Assembly: GCA_015486015.1 (NCBI GenBank)
Contig: WFSL01000036.1
Location: 46,889-110,888, forward strand
DNA: 64,000 bases
Reading direction: 5' to 3'
Source: Aquificota bacterium
GTDB taxonomy: Bacteria > Thermosulfidibacterota > Thermosulfidibacteria > Thermosulfidibacterales > B14-G1
Part shown: positions 43,634 through 52,242 of the stretch, piece by piece
Layout of the letters: the number at the start of each line of letters is the position of its first letter
Position numbering within the stretch: position 1 is the first letter of the stretch
The notes under the pieces: generated by a model
The model's input: the letters and a program-made list of their open reading frames with translations, nothing else
The model's database searches: none
What the model was told of the DNA's origin: nothing
Program-made: the position numbers and the translations under genes

Positions 43634-44125
43634 TTGTCCAAAAGGGACCTGCAAAAAGCCAGGCAGTGGGAAGAATCCCAACAAAAGGGGGCATCGAGAC
43701 CGTCGAAATTGAGCCATGGAAATCCCTTTGTGTTACCTGTTCCCGTAGTGGCTGCTGTGATCCTCTTTAATGGCCGCATCCTCTTACATCAAAGGAAAAA
43801 GGGAGACGCCTTGGAGGGGACCTGGGAGTTTCCAGGGGGCAAGGTGGAAAAAGGCGAAACCCCCGAAGGCGCTCTGAAGAGAGAGATCAAAGAGGAGATC
43901 GGGCTGGAGATAGCGGTAATGGAAAGGATGGGTGAGGTGGTTCACAGGTATCCTCACATTTACATACGCCTCACAGCCTATAAAGCCATACCAAAGGGCG
44001 TAGTGCTTAACAGCACGGAGGGCATATGCCACTGGGTCCACCCCAGGGAAGTGGAAAACTACCCCCTCTCCCCTGCTGACAGGAGGCTTTGGAGGCAGAT
44101 AAGGGATGCCTTGGACTCAAAATAA
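43634..44125 (+). CDS. Nudix hydrolase (MutT-like)
   Basis: 163 residues from TTG 43634, preceded by GAGGAAGG. The Nudix box is complete: GGKVEKGETPEGALKREIKEEIGL. VVAAVILFNGRILLHQRKKG and the C-terminal HWVHPREVENYPLSPADRR segment fit 8-oxo-dGTP diphosphatase-type MutT. About 35 extra basic residues precede the domain, so a start further in is possible. The next gene overlaps its end by 20 bases. Confidence 0.87.
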   Translation: MSKRDLQKARQWEESQQKGASRPSKLSHGNPFVLPVPVVAAVILFNGRILLHQRKKGDALEGTWEFPGGKVEKGETPEGALKREIKEEIGLEIAVMERMGEVVHRYPHIYIRLTAYKAIPKGVVLNSTEGICHWVHPREVENYPLSPADRRLWRQIRDALDSK

Positions 44126-44579
44126 AGGTCTCTATATACTGATCCTCACCCTAAGGGAAAAGGCCTTTATCCCTGTAGGCAAGCTGGGCATCATCCCATT
44201 CCCCTCCGGCACCTACTGCTACATAGGTCGGGCAAAGAGACACCTGAGGCAAAGACTGGCCCGCCACTCTATGAAAAGCAAGCCCACGAGATGGCACATA
44301 GATTATCTCCTGCCCCATGTGGAGATACAGGCCGTTATACTTTTACCGCTAAGCAGCGCCACTGAGTGCACCTTAGCAAAGCAGTTGGTAAAGATGGGTG
44401 GTAAACCCCATCCCCTCCACTTTGGCGCCTCAGATTGCCGGTGCACTGGGCACCTTATCTACTTCGCCCAAGAAGCTACGCCACATCTGGATCTGTTGGC
44501 TATAACAATGGGCAACACCGTGGGCTTCCTTAGAAACCACACAGAAGGCCATAAAAAGACACTCGTCGAGGAAGGCTAA
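44106..44579 (+). CDS. DUF123 GIY-YIG-like nuclease-fold protein
   Basis: 157 residues. GLYILILTLREKAFIPVGKLGIIPFPSGTYCYIGRA is the DUF123 version of a GIY-YIG domain (GLY...YIG), followed by LRQRLARH, TRWHIDYLL and FGASDCRCTGHLIYF, a conserved Cys/His pattern. In archaea and some bacteria DUF123 is fused to endonuclease III, hinting at a repair role, which fits translational coupling to a MutT-like gene here. Start ATG 44106 lies inside the Nudix gene after AAGGG. Confidence 0.85.
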   Translation: MPWTQNKGLYILILTLREKAFIPVGKLGIIPFPSGTYCYIGRAKRHLRQRLARHSMKSKPTRWHIDYLLPHVEIQAVILLPLSSATECTLAKQLVKMGGKPHPLHFGASDCRCTGHLIYFAQEATPHLDLLAITMGNTVGFLRNHTEGHKKTLVEEG

Positions 44580-45056
44580 AGGATGCAGAAACCAGTAAAA
44601 AAATGCTGCTGAGGATACATGCTCATAGAATAGAGGATGAATAGTCATAATTAGCAAATCAGTTTCCGGCTGTAGAATGTACCAGGTATGCTTTCCAAAG
44701 TAAGTCAACTGCTGAGAAAAAAGGATAAATATTATCGACTTTAGCCTTGCTGAGATGGACGAAAGAGAAACGGCAGCCGGGATGATCGGAAAGCCACAAG
44801 CACAGCATATAGGTCTTACCTGTTATATGAGCAGAGGCACTCCATCACCCCAGTGCTCCCGACGCCATCCTCAATTCTATGAAGAAGCCAACTTAAATAT
44901 CTCCAACGAATATCCTTCCTTGGCATGGGAATAAAAACCTTCTTGTATCTGAAGAAAAGCTATCCAATCCCCCTCATGCTGGATTCAATATTAAAGTTTT
45001 CTTTAAGCAATCTGAGATTTCTTTGGCACCAGGGTCAAAATTTTTTGATCAAATCC
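44580..45056. other. Intergenic region, no gene recognised
   Basis: About 480 bases, AT-rich toward the right, without a supported gene. An open frame at 44925-45164 has no ribosome-binding site or similarity. The right end carries the inverted repeat at 45035-45048 and the promoter at 45057-45085. Confidence 0.5.
45035..45048. promoter_or_regulatory. Inverted repeat TCAAAA-TT-TTTTGA, candidate operator
   Basis: Six-base arms separated by two bases, ending 8 bases before the -35 box of the promoter for the small basic protein gene. A dimeric regulator could bind here; autoregulation by that protein is a guess. Confidence 0.3.
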
Positions 45057-45085
45057 TTGACTCCTTACCTTCAGATGTATATAAA
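45057..45085 (+). promoter_or_regulatory. Sigma-70-type promoter
   Basis: TTGACT (45057-45062), 17 bases, TATAAA (45080-45085), 33 bases upstream of the ATG at 45119. Confidence 0.6.
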
Positions 45086-45118
45086 AAATAAAAAAACCAG
45101 TGTAGGGGGTTGGAAATT

Positions 45119-45358
45119 ATGGAAAGGAAAAGGGGCGGAGCAAGATTTGAAGAGGTATGTCTGAAGCTGGAGAAGAAGCACTACAGGGTCATAAATGCAG
45201 TATGTGGAGGAGACCAGAGGAAGATAGGACGAGTCATAAGAGCCCTGGTATCGGAAGCTATCAAGGGGAAACAGGTTAATGATTTAATGGAGCTGGCAGG
45301 TACAACTCCTCGCAGAAGGAGGAAGGAAGAAGCAGAGTTAGAATCTAAGGCAGAGTAA
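45119..45358 (+). CDS. Small basic protein, possible ribbon-helix-helix-type DNA-binding protein
   Basis: 79 residues from ATG 45119 (AGGGGG upstream; in-frame TTG 45110 also possible). MERKRGGARFEEVCLKLEKKHYRVINAV followed by RKIGRVIRALVSEAIKGKQVNDLM, then a charged tail RRRRKEEAELESK. The short strand plus two helices and many Arg/Lys suggest a nucleic-acid-binding fold, but I do not recognise a named family. It has its own good promoter with an adjacent inverted repeat. Next gene begins 140 bases downstream. Confidence 0.6.
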   Translation: MERKRGGARFEEVCLKLEKKHYRVINAVCGGDQRKIGRVIRALVSEAIKGKQVNDLMELAGTTPRRRRKEEAELESKAE

Positions 45359-45498
45359 AGGGTCCAACACAGAGAAGGGGGCAGACCGAAAACTCTGTCC
45401 CTTTTCTATCTCCTTGAGCCAAACGGTTAAATCGCTTGAGGAATTTCGTTGAACGAGAGGGGATGCTATAGTATGCAATCTCCATCGAGGAGAAGGCA

Positions 45499-46776
45499 AT
45501 GGCCGAAGTGTTGCCCTTCAAAGGCGTTCTATATAATAGAGACAAGGTGGCCATAAAGGATGTAGTGGCACCCCCTTACGACGTAATCTCCCCCGAGGAA
45601 CAAGAGAGACTCTATACCCGACATCCTTACAATATAGTAAGGCTCATATTGAATAAGAACGGGAATGATAGATACACACGTGCCAGGGAGTATTTGCACC
45701 ACTGGTTGGAACAAGGCATCTTAAAGTGGGATACTCTGGAGAGGTTCTATCTGTACAGGCAAACCTTCGTATTCTCTGGGGAAAAATACGAGAGGTGGGC
45801 TTTTCTCTGTAGGGTAAAGATTGAAGAATTTTCAAAAGGGGTGATCCTACCTCACGAAATGACCTTATCCGCCCCTAAGGAAGACAGACTGAAGCTCATG
45901 AGAGAGTGTAAGATGCAGTTCAGTCCTGTCTTCGGATTGTTTCCAGATAGGGGTGGAGAGCTGTATAGGTTTATAAAAAGGTCTACTTTACCCGAACCTC
46001 TCTTTCAATTCACTGATGAGAAGGGAATAAGCCACACCTTTTGGCCTATGAGGTATAATGAGAGGGCCAATACCATATCCAAGGGCCTTGCAGACCGGAC
46101 GATCCTCATAGCAGATGGGCATCACCGGTACGAGACGGCCCTGATGTACAGGGACGAGTGCTCTATGTCAGATCCAGAACACCATCCCCAGAAACCATAT
46201 AACTTTGTCTTCATGGCCTTGGTGAGCATGGAGGACCCTGGGCTTCTGGTACTCCCCACCCACAGGGTGATATCAGGTTTGGACCTTCCCACCACCACAC
46301 TCTGGGAGAGGGCAAGGCGTTACTTCGAACGTAAAGGGGACTTTACGACCCTAAGCAACCTGCTAAAGGCCCTTGAGAATGCACCCCATTACGCCTTTGG
46401 GCTCTATCCCCAAGGCGGCCCCTTCTCCCTCTTGGTATTGAAGAACGATATAGACCTGGACGTTGAACTGGCATACCTTGCCCCTTCGCTAAGAGATCTG
46501 GATATAGTAATCCTGCACTCCCTGTTCATCGAAAGGGTACTGAACATTGCCCCGCAAGAGATTGAAAAAGAGGGGAGATTGATCTATCAAAAAGACCCAG
46601 GACAAGCCCTTAGGGATGTGCAAGAGGGGAGAGGTACGTTAGCCCTCTTCCTCAAGGCTCCAAGTATTGCCAGGATCGAGAAGGTAGCACGTGAAGGAGA
46701 GACCATGCCCCAAAAGAGTACATTCTTCTACCCCAAGCTCCTCACCGGACTGGTGATGTATCCACTCTGGGATTGA
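45499..46776 (+). CDS. DUF1015 family protein
   Basis: 425 residues, full length for DUF1015. VAPPYDVISPEEQ near the N-terminus, HPYNIVRL, VILPHEMTLSAPKEDRL, and the characteristic ILIADGHHRYETALMYRDE are conserved. The family is common in anaerobes; relatives of the ADGHHR motif occur in the SerK/ParB-like serine kinase group, so a kinase-like role on a small metabolite is possible but unproven. GAGGAGAAGG precedes ATG 45499. Its stop overlaps the ubiX start. Confidence 0.88.
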   Translation: MAEVLPFKGVLYNRDKVAIKDVVAPPYDVISPEEQERLYTRHPYNIVRLILNKNGNDRYTRAREYLHHWLEQGILKWDTLERFYLYRQTFVFSGEKYERWAFLCRVKIEEFSKGVILPHEMTLSAPKEDRLKLMRECKMQFSPVFGLFPDRGGELYRFIKRSTLPEPLFQFTDEKGISHTFWPMRYNERANTISKGLADRTILIADGHHRYETALMYRDECSMSDPEHHPQKPYNFVFMALVSMEDPGLLVLPTHRVISGLDLPTTTLWERARRYFERKGDFTTLSNLLKALENAPHYAFGLYPQGGPFSLLVLKNDIDLDVELAYLAPSLRDLDIVILHSLFIERVLNIAPQEIEKEGRLIYQKDPGQALRDVQEGRGTLALFLKAPSIARIEKVAREGETMPQKSTFFYPKLLTGLVMYPLWD

Positions 46777-47333
46777 GGGTTACTGTGGCCTACTTCGTGG
46801 GAATAACTGGAGCAAGTGGGGTCAGGCTCGGCGTCCGGTTGGTGGAGACGCTGATACCTATTGCAGATGTCCATCTATGCATAACCCGCAGTGCCTACCA
46901 GGTAGCAATGTCCGAAGGGGTGGAGCTCTCTTTCTCGGAAGGGGTGTTCCTTTGGCCGGAAGAGGCGCTGGATGCACCTGTGAGTTCAGGTTCATTCAGA
47001 TTGAAGGGATGCGCCATCGTCCCCTGCTCCATGGGAACCATGGGAAGAATGGCCAGCGGGGTCTCCTCCAACCTTGTAGAGAGGGCCGCCGATGTAGCCC
47101 TTAAGGAGAGATGGCCCCTGATCTTGGTCCCAAGAGAGACCCCCCTCAACGCCATTCACCTGAAGAATATGCTGAGTCTGTGTCAGGCAGGGGCCGTGAT
47201 ACTTCCACCTGTCTTGACCTACTACCATTCTCCAAAGATGATAGAAGAGATGGAGAATTTTATACTGGGCAAGATTCTGGATCACTTAGGCGTGGAACAT
47301 GCCCTCTTCAGGAGGTGGAAGGGTGGGGATTAA
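46773..47333 (+). CDS. ubiX: Flavin prenyltransferase
   Basis: 186 residues. Joins dimethylallyl phosphate to FMN, giving prenyl-FMN for UbiD-type decarboxylases. FVGITGASGVRLGVRLVE, CAIVPCSMGTMGRMASGVSSNLVERAADV and LVPRETPLNAIHLKNML are the family signatures. TTG 46773 overlaps the DUF1015 stop; GTG 46785 is an alternative start. No UbiD gene is in the window, so its client is elsewhere. Confidence 0.93.
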   Translation: MRVTVAYFVGITGASGVRLGVRLVETLIPIADVHLCITRSAYQVAMSEGVELSFSEGVFLWPEEALDAPVSSGSFRLKGCAIVPCSMGTMGRMASGVSSNLVERAADVALKERWPLILVPRETPLNAIHLKNMLSLCQAGAVILPPVLTYYHSPKMIEEMENFILGKILDHLGVEHALFRRWKGGD

Positions 47334-48543
47334 GGGTAACAGGATCACCTTAGGGGTGGCAGGAGGAATAGCCGCTTATAAGGCTGCAGAGCTTGTGCGG
47401 CTAATGGTAAAAAGGGGATTCGAGGTGAGGGTAATCATGACCACCAACGCCACCCGTTTTGTAACCCCTATCACATTCCAGACCCTTTCCCAACAGTGGG
47501 TGCGAACCGATACCTTTGAAAGTCACCATCCCCAAAGGGTAGAGCACGTAGCATTGGCCCAAGAGACAGACATATTTGCCGTTGCCCCTGCAACGGCAAA
47601 TATCCTGGCAAAAATGGCCCATGGAATCGCCGACGACATGCTCTCCACATTCTACCTCGCATACAGCGGGATAACCATCGTGGCACCCGCCATGAATACC
47701 CAGATGTACCTCCACCCTGCCACCCAGGAGAACCTGAGGACATTAGCTGAGAGGGGGGTGGTAGTAGTGGACCCCCAGGAAGGGGAGTTGGCCTGCGGAG
47801 AGACAGGACCGGGACGTTTCCCAGAACCCGCCTATATCATGGAGAGGATTATGGATCTCGCATACGAGAAGGATTTAGAGGGCAAAACCTTCCTTGTGAC
47901 CGCGGGACCGACCAGGGAGTTCTTCGATGCCATCCGGTTCGTAAGCAACCCCTCCACAGGAAAGATGGGCTTTGCCATAGCGAGAGAGGCAAGAATGAGG
48001 GGTGCACGTGTATACCTAATCTCTGGTCCAACCCACCTCACCCCCCCATGGGGAGTGGATTTTATCCCTGTAACAACTGCCAGAGAGATGCATGAGCGAG
48101 TGACCTCCCTCTTCCCTGAGGTGGATGTGGTGATAAAGGCCGCTGCTGTAGCAGACTTCAGCCCCGTGCCGCTGACAAAGGGGGTGAAACTCAAGAAGGA
48201 GGGGATAGGTCAGCTTACCCTTACCTTAGAGACAAACCCTGATATCCTGGCGCACCTTGGAAGAGAGAAGAAGCATCAGATACTGGTGGGGTTTGCAGCA
48301 GAGAGTAGGGACCTCCTGCAAAACGCCGAAAAGAAACTAAAAGAAAAGGGGTTGGATCTCATCGTGGTAAACGAGGTGTCTGAGGGGTTTGCAATGGATA
48401 CCAATAGGGTGACCATCCTAAGGAAGGATGGCTCTATCCAGTCACTCCCCCTCCTTCCTAAGGAGGATGTGGCAAAAGCCGTCCTGGATGAAGTGATTCC
48501 CCTACTCAATAAGAGGGGTTCAAAAGATAGCTTAGCCTATTGA
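47323..48543 (+). CDS. coaBC: Bifunctional phosphopantothenoylcysteine decarboxylase / phosphopantothenate-cysteine ligase
   Basis: 406 residues from GTG 47323, seven bases after AGGAGG; it overlaps ubiX by 11 bases. Coenzyme A synthesis. CoaC half: LGVAGGIAAYKAAELVRLM, ESHHPQRVEHVALA (catalytic His), APAMNTQMYLHP and GELACGETGPGR (catalytic Cys). CoaB half: VTAGPTREFFDAIRFVSNPSTGKMG, VIKAAAVADFSP and KLKKEGIGQLTL. Complete. Confidence 0.95.
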   Translation: MGIKGNRITLGVAGGIAAYKAAELVRLMVKRGFEVRVIMTTNATRFVTPITFQTLSQQWVRTDTFESHHPQRVEHVALAQETDIFAVAPATANILAKMAHGIADDMLSTFYLAYSGITIVAPAMNTQMYLHPATQENLRTLAERGVVVVDPQEGELACGETGPGRFPEPAYIMERIMDLAYEKDLEGKTFLVTAGPTREFFDAIRFVSNPSTGKMGFAIAREARMRGARVYLISGPTHLTPPWGVDFIPVTTAREMHERVTSLFPEVDVVIKAAAVADFSPVPLTKGVKLKKEGIGQLTLTLETNPDILAHLGREKKHQILVGFAAESRDLLQNAEKKLKEKGLDLIVVNEVSEGFAMDTNRVTILRKDGSIQSLPLLPKEDVAKAVLDEVIPLLNKRGSKDSLAY

Positions 48544-48558
48544 GAAAGGCCATATCCC

Positions 48559-49632
48559 TTACGAAAGGGGCACCATCTCTGTGACCACCTCACCGTCAAA
48601 GACTTCAACCCTCACATAGTGAAATGGCTTGATGGGCTTCTTTCTATGGGCCCCCAGACCTCCGGTGATGATGACCTTTAAACCTTTATAATTGGCCTCC
48701 AAGTAGCTGTGGATATGGGAACAAAATAGGACATCAACCTTTCTCTTGACCAACAAGTCCAAAAGCCTTCGGGCAAATTCCCTATGCATGGTATGGTGAT
48801 GGCCCGGCCTGGGATCGATGGGGGGTTTATGGACAAAGACAAACCGATGTTGATAGTAGGGATTCCTCAAGAGCCTATCCAGCCATGGAAGTTGACCCTC
48901 CTCTTTGCCATTGGTGTCCAGAACCACAAATAGGCTTTTGCCGTAGCTAAAAGAATAATGGTCGGGGGCCAGGTAGCGGGTGAAGATCCTTTTGCCACAA
49001 AACTCCAGATCGTGGTTGCCTGGCACAAGGAAGACTGGAATGGGGGATTCCTCCAATACGTCCATAAACCTTTTATACTCCCAATAGAGGCCATGGCCTA
49101 CCACATCGCCACCAATGACAAGAAACAGGGGCCTCTTGCGACGGGCTTCTTTAAAGAGGCTCAAAAGAATATCCAGCCTCTTCCTGTTGTCTCCCCCTAC
49201 CCAGAAGGTGAAGGGTACCTTGGTGAAAGATGGGTAAATAGAGAGTCCGGAAACCACAGGCCTCTTCCTCAATGGGACCACCACGGTAAAGGTGCCATCT
49301 CCCCGAAAAGGGAATCCAGGGCCCTGATAGTCTACCTTGAACCCCCTGGGGAGATTGTCCACCTCCACCACCACTGACTCCCCGGGAAGCTTTTCCCATC
49401 CGCGGAAGAGAAGATCGACTTTCAAACCTGTAGCCCTGACGTGGACCCTAAAGGGCTTGGCCTGGGTAATGATTCCCCCCTTTACCTTCAACTCATACCT
49501 GGAGGTGGCAACGGTGGTCCTGCTTCTATCAAGATGGCCCCCCAGAAATTCGTCGCAGAGATAAAACATAAGATAGAGGCCCACCAAAACCCCTACCACA
49601 AAAGAGAAGACTATAAAGACTCTCTTTATCAT
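48559..49632 (-). CDS. Membrane-anchored calcineurin-like metallophosphoesterase
   Basis: 357 residues. An N-terminal membrane helix (residues 5-27) is followed by a beta-rich domain (~40-130) and a metallophosphoesterase domain: WVGGDNRKRLD (first metal motif, Asp with Arg in the usual His place), VIGGDVVGHG, FLVPGNHDLEF, FVFVHKPPID and FCSHIHSYLEA. The domain would face the periplasm. Substrate unknown; phosphodiesters of lipids, nucleotides or cell-wall polymers are possible. Convergent with coaBC. Confidence 0.82.
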   Translation of the reverse strand: MIKRVFIVFSFVVGVLVGLYLMFYLCDEFLGGHLDRSRTTVATSRYELKVKGGIITQAKPFRVHVRATGLKVDLLFRGWEKLPGESVVVEVDNLPRGFKVDYQGPGFPFRGDGTFTVVVPLRKRPVVSGLSIYPSFTKVPFTFWVGGDNRKRLDILLSLFKEARRKRPLFLVIGGDVVGHGLYWEYKRFMDVLEESPIPVFLVPGNHDLEFCGKRIFTRYLAPDHYSFSYGKSLFVVLDTNGKEEGQLPWLDRLLRNPYYQHRFVFVHKPPIDPRPGHHHTMHREFARRLLDLLVKRKVDVLFCSHIHSYLEANYKGLKVIITGGLGAHRKKPIKPFHYVRVEVFDGEVVTEMVPLS

Positions 49633-49899
49633 GGTTTTTTGTTATAAAGGCCATTCTCCTGGGTTTCAATGCCCAATTTGGTAGTCCCCCCAATTGGCAG
49701 CAGACATGGCTTGCCCCCACGATAAGACCCATCGCCCCCAGGGGTGCACCAAATTGAACAGGAGGGAAAATTCTGTGCATCTCACCTTCAACTCCCATTA
49801 CAAGGCCTCCTCCCATCCTTAAACTCCAAACCCTCCTTCCATTATGGGGGGTTGATCGCCCCTTATAGAGAATTGTATCCTTGTTAAGGAGTGGAAAAC

Positions 49900-50034
49900 A
49901 TGAGGATAAGAGCATCATTCAAAGGAACATGGAAAGCTTATCTCCTGAGCTTCCTGGCAGGGATAGGGGTGGGTATCTTCTCCTTTTTAGCCAAACCAGA
50001 CTTCTTCATAAAGATCTTCAGTCAATGGCCCTGA
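49900..50034 (+). CDS. Small single-pass membrane protein (44 aa), unrecognised
   Basis: ATG 49900 follows AAGGAGTG at six bases, one of the best ribosome-binding sites in this region. The frame codes a basic N-terminus (MRIRASFKGTWK), one hydrophobic segment (AYLLSFLAGIGVGIFSFLA) and a short tail ending SQWP, stop TGA 50032. The stop overlaps the start of the GT39 gene (ATG 50025), which itself has no ribosome-binding site, so this small gene may couple its translation. No similarity is recognised. A purely leader role for the downstream gene is the main alternative. Confidence 0.6.
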   Translation: MRIRASFKGTWKAYLLSFLAGIGVGIFSFLAKPDFFIKIFSQWP

Positions 50035-51602
50035 GATCCACAAAGACCTATTTGGCCCTCCTTATCCTGGCCAGCAGCTTCCTGTGCTTAGTGAACCTGG
50101 GCAACATCTCTCTTTGGAACAACAATGAACCCCGTTACGCGCACACCGCTCGGAATATGTTAGAGTCGAGAGACTGGATCACCCCTGTCTACAAGGGGAA
50201 ACTCAGAGCAGACAAACCTATCCTCACCTACTGGCTCATCATGGCCTCCGCCAAACTCTTGAATCACAGGAAAGTAAACGAATTCATCGCCCGCTTCCCT
50301 TTTGCCATCCTGGGCATCCTGGGGGTCATTGTGATCTTCTTTTTTGGCATATCGCTAAGAGGGCCCAGGACAGGGTTTATATCGGGTCTGACCCTCCTCT
50401 TCACCTTAGAATACATCAGCACTGCCAGGAGGTGCCTGCCGGACATGGCCCTTTGCTTTTTCATCACCCTCACCCTCTTTCTCTTTCACAGGGGATACAC
50501 GGCCAAGGAGAAAAAGGGGCTCTTCTATCTCTTGGCCTACATCCCAGCCGGTCTGGGCTTTCTCACCAAGGGACCAGTGGCTTTGGTGATCCCAGTGGGT
50601 GTGGCACTTATATATCTGGCCTTCCGTCGGGACTTGAAGGAGATAAAAAATCTGCACATATTATCTGGACTCATCGTTTTTTTGGCCATCGTCCTTCCCT
50701 GGTTTCTTGCCGTTACCCCTGAATTCTCCAAGGAGTTTTTCCTTCTCCACAATCTCAAGCACGGTTTAAAGGGCCTGGACCACCAGAAACCCTGGTACTT
50801 TTACCTTGAGGCCAGCCCTATCCCCTATGCCCCCGCTATCTTTTTTCTTCCTGCTGGGGTCTGGCTGTGGAAGAAAGAAGAAGAGAAGATCCAATCTCCT
50901 ATGCTTTTACCCCTCATCTGGACCTCCTTCACCTTTCTCCTCTTCTCCCTGGCAGCAGCCAAGAGGGTGATCTATCTATTGCCCATAGCCCCTGCCCTGG
51001 CCCTTACAGCTGGACTCTCCATAGACAGGCTCCTTGGAGGGGAAAGGGACAAGACCTTTGTTACTTTCACAAATCTGGGCACCGTGCTGGGATTTCTATC
51101 CATAGCCATATCCCCCTTGTTAACTATCTACTACAAACTACCCACCAATCCCTTGTGTCTGGCCTTAGCAGTCCTCCCCATCTTCTGCCTCGTCCTTTCC
51201 TTTAAAAAGGAGGCCTGGACCAGGAGCCTGGTCTCTCTAAGCCTCCTCTTCTTCTTCGCCTACAGCTTTTACTTTCTCCACTTCCAGCCCCAGTATGATC
51301 GGCTATACCGATCGGCAAAGCCCCTGGCGAGAGAGATAAAAAGCATAGTTAATGATGCCCCCCTTTACAGAATGGGCTCCTTCGATGCTGCACTGGAGTT
51401 CTATCTCAATAGGCTGTATCTTCCCAAGGTTTCTCCAAGGGACCTGGATAAGGTCCTAAGGAACAGTGGGAAAGAATTTTACATAATAACCCGGGAAAGG
51501 CACTGGAGAAGGTTGAGCAGTAAGTATAAGCTCAGGCTTCGTGTGGTATTCACTGCTATTAGCAGGGAAAAGAGGTTCGTCCTCTTGGAAGGAAGGGATT
51601 GA
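50025..51602 (+). CDS. GT39/ArnT-like membrane glycosyltransferase with Asn-Glu in the first-loop motif
   Basis: 525 residues from ATG 50025 (MALRSTKTYLALL); frames to 49881 overlap the small upstream gene. About 11-12 membrane helices. First outer loop: SLWNNNEPRYAHTARNML...DWITPVYKGKLRADKPILTYWL is the GT39 (PMT/ArnT) signature, which uses a lipid-phosphate sugar donor and works on the periplasmic side. The usual Asp-Glu catalytic pair reads Asn34-Glu35 here, unlike the other GT39 copies in this cluster. FLTKGPVALVIP is the second conserved region. A soluble C-terminal part (~440-525) completes it. Acceptor unknown. Confidence 0.85.
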   Translation: MALRSTKTYLALLILASSFLCLVNLGNISLWNNNEPRYAHTARNMLESRDWITPVYKGKLRADKPILTYWLIMASAKLLNHRKVNEFIARFPFAILGILGVIVIFFFGISLRGPRTGFISGLTLLFTLEYISTARRCLPDMALCFFITLTLFLFHRGYTAKEKKGLFYLLAYIPAGLGFLTKGPVALVIPVGVALIYLAFRRDLKEIKNLHILSGLIVFLAIVLPWFLAVTPEFSKEFFLLHNLKHGLKGLDHQKPWYFYLEASPIPYAPAIFFLPAGVWLWKKEEEKIQSPMLLPLIWTSFTFLLFSLAAAKRVIYLLPIAPALALTAGLSIDRLLGGERDKTFVTFTNLGTVLGFLSIAISPLLTIYYKLPTNPLCLALAVLPIFCLVLSFKKEAWTRSLVSLSLLFFFAYSFYFLHFQPQYDRLYRSAKPLAREIKSIVNDAPLYRMGSFDAALEFYLNRLYLPKVSPRDLDKVLRNSGKEFYIITRERHWRRLSSKYKLRLRVVFTAISREKRFVLLEGRD

Positions 51603-51606
51603 GGCC

Positions 51607-52242
51607 TTGAGCAGCGCCTTAGAATGGGCTTGGATGAATCAGAAGAGGGTCATTACGGCTCTTATGGCATTGTTGGTCTATCTCTTCCTGTATGTGAGCA
51701 GGATTGATGCATATGCCTACTTGTGGCTCAAACCTTACAAGACGGGCTTGCTCAGGTATCTCTTCTCTTTTATCAGCACCCTGGGTCGTGGAGAGGTGCT
51801 GGTCTTTTTCGTTGTACTACTGTGTCTTTTACCCAAGGTGCACCTTAATCGGAGGGAGGTATTCTGGAGGGGCGTACTCACCCTCATCGTGGCTGGCATC
51901 GTTTGTCTGCTGATTAAGGTGCTACTGGGCAGACCAAGGCCATCTCTGCTACTGTCAGGCCATTACTGGCCTCATGGCCCCTCTCTTACAAACGACTTCT
52001 TCTCTACGCCATCCGGCCACACCGTAGAGGCCTTTGCCCTGGCCTCTCTCTTCTCCAGTTGGTTTCGCAAGTGGAAACCACTTCTGATGGGAATGGCCCT
52101 TCTCATAGGGATATCCAGAGTCTTTCTTCTCTATCACTATCCCTCGGATATAGTGGTCTCCATTTACCTTGGATCCACAATAGGAGAATGGATGGCCGGG
52201 TTGAGGTTACCCAGGTTTGCGAGGAGGCATGTTGAGGAGTAA
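51607..52242 (+). CDS. PAP2-family membrane phosphatase
   Basis: 211 residues from TTG 51607 (preceded by AAGGGATTGAGG) or 202 from ATG 51634. Six membrane helices and all three PAP2 motifs: KVLLGRPRP, PSGHTVEAFA and SRVFLLYHYPSDIV with the catalytic His/Asp. Likely dephosphorylates undecaprenyl pyrophosphate or lipid A phosphate at the outer face of the inner membrane, recycling the lipid carrier used by the neighbouring GT39 enzymes. It sits 4 bases after the first GT39 gene and overlaps the second by 14. Confidence 0.87.
   Translation: MSSALEWAWMNQKRVITALMALLVYLFLYVSRIDAYAYLWLKPYKTGLLRYLFSFISTLGRGEVLVFFVVLLCLLPKVHLNRREVFWRGVLTLIVAGIVCLLIKVLLGRPRPSLLLSGHYWPHGPSLTNDFFSTPSGHTVEAFALASLFSSWFRKWKPLLMGMALLIGISRVFLLYHYPSDIVVSIYLGSTIGEWMAGLRLPRFARRHVEE

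Noticed and set aside
44925-45164. 79-codon frame before the small basic protein gene
   Set aside because: No ribosome-binding site, no similarity, and it runs over the promoter and the start of the better-supported gene.
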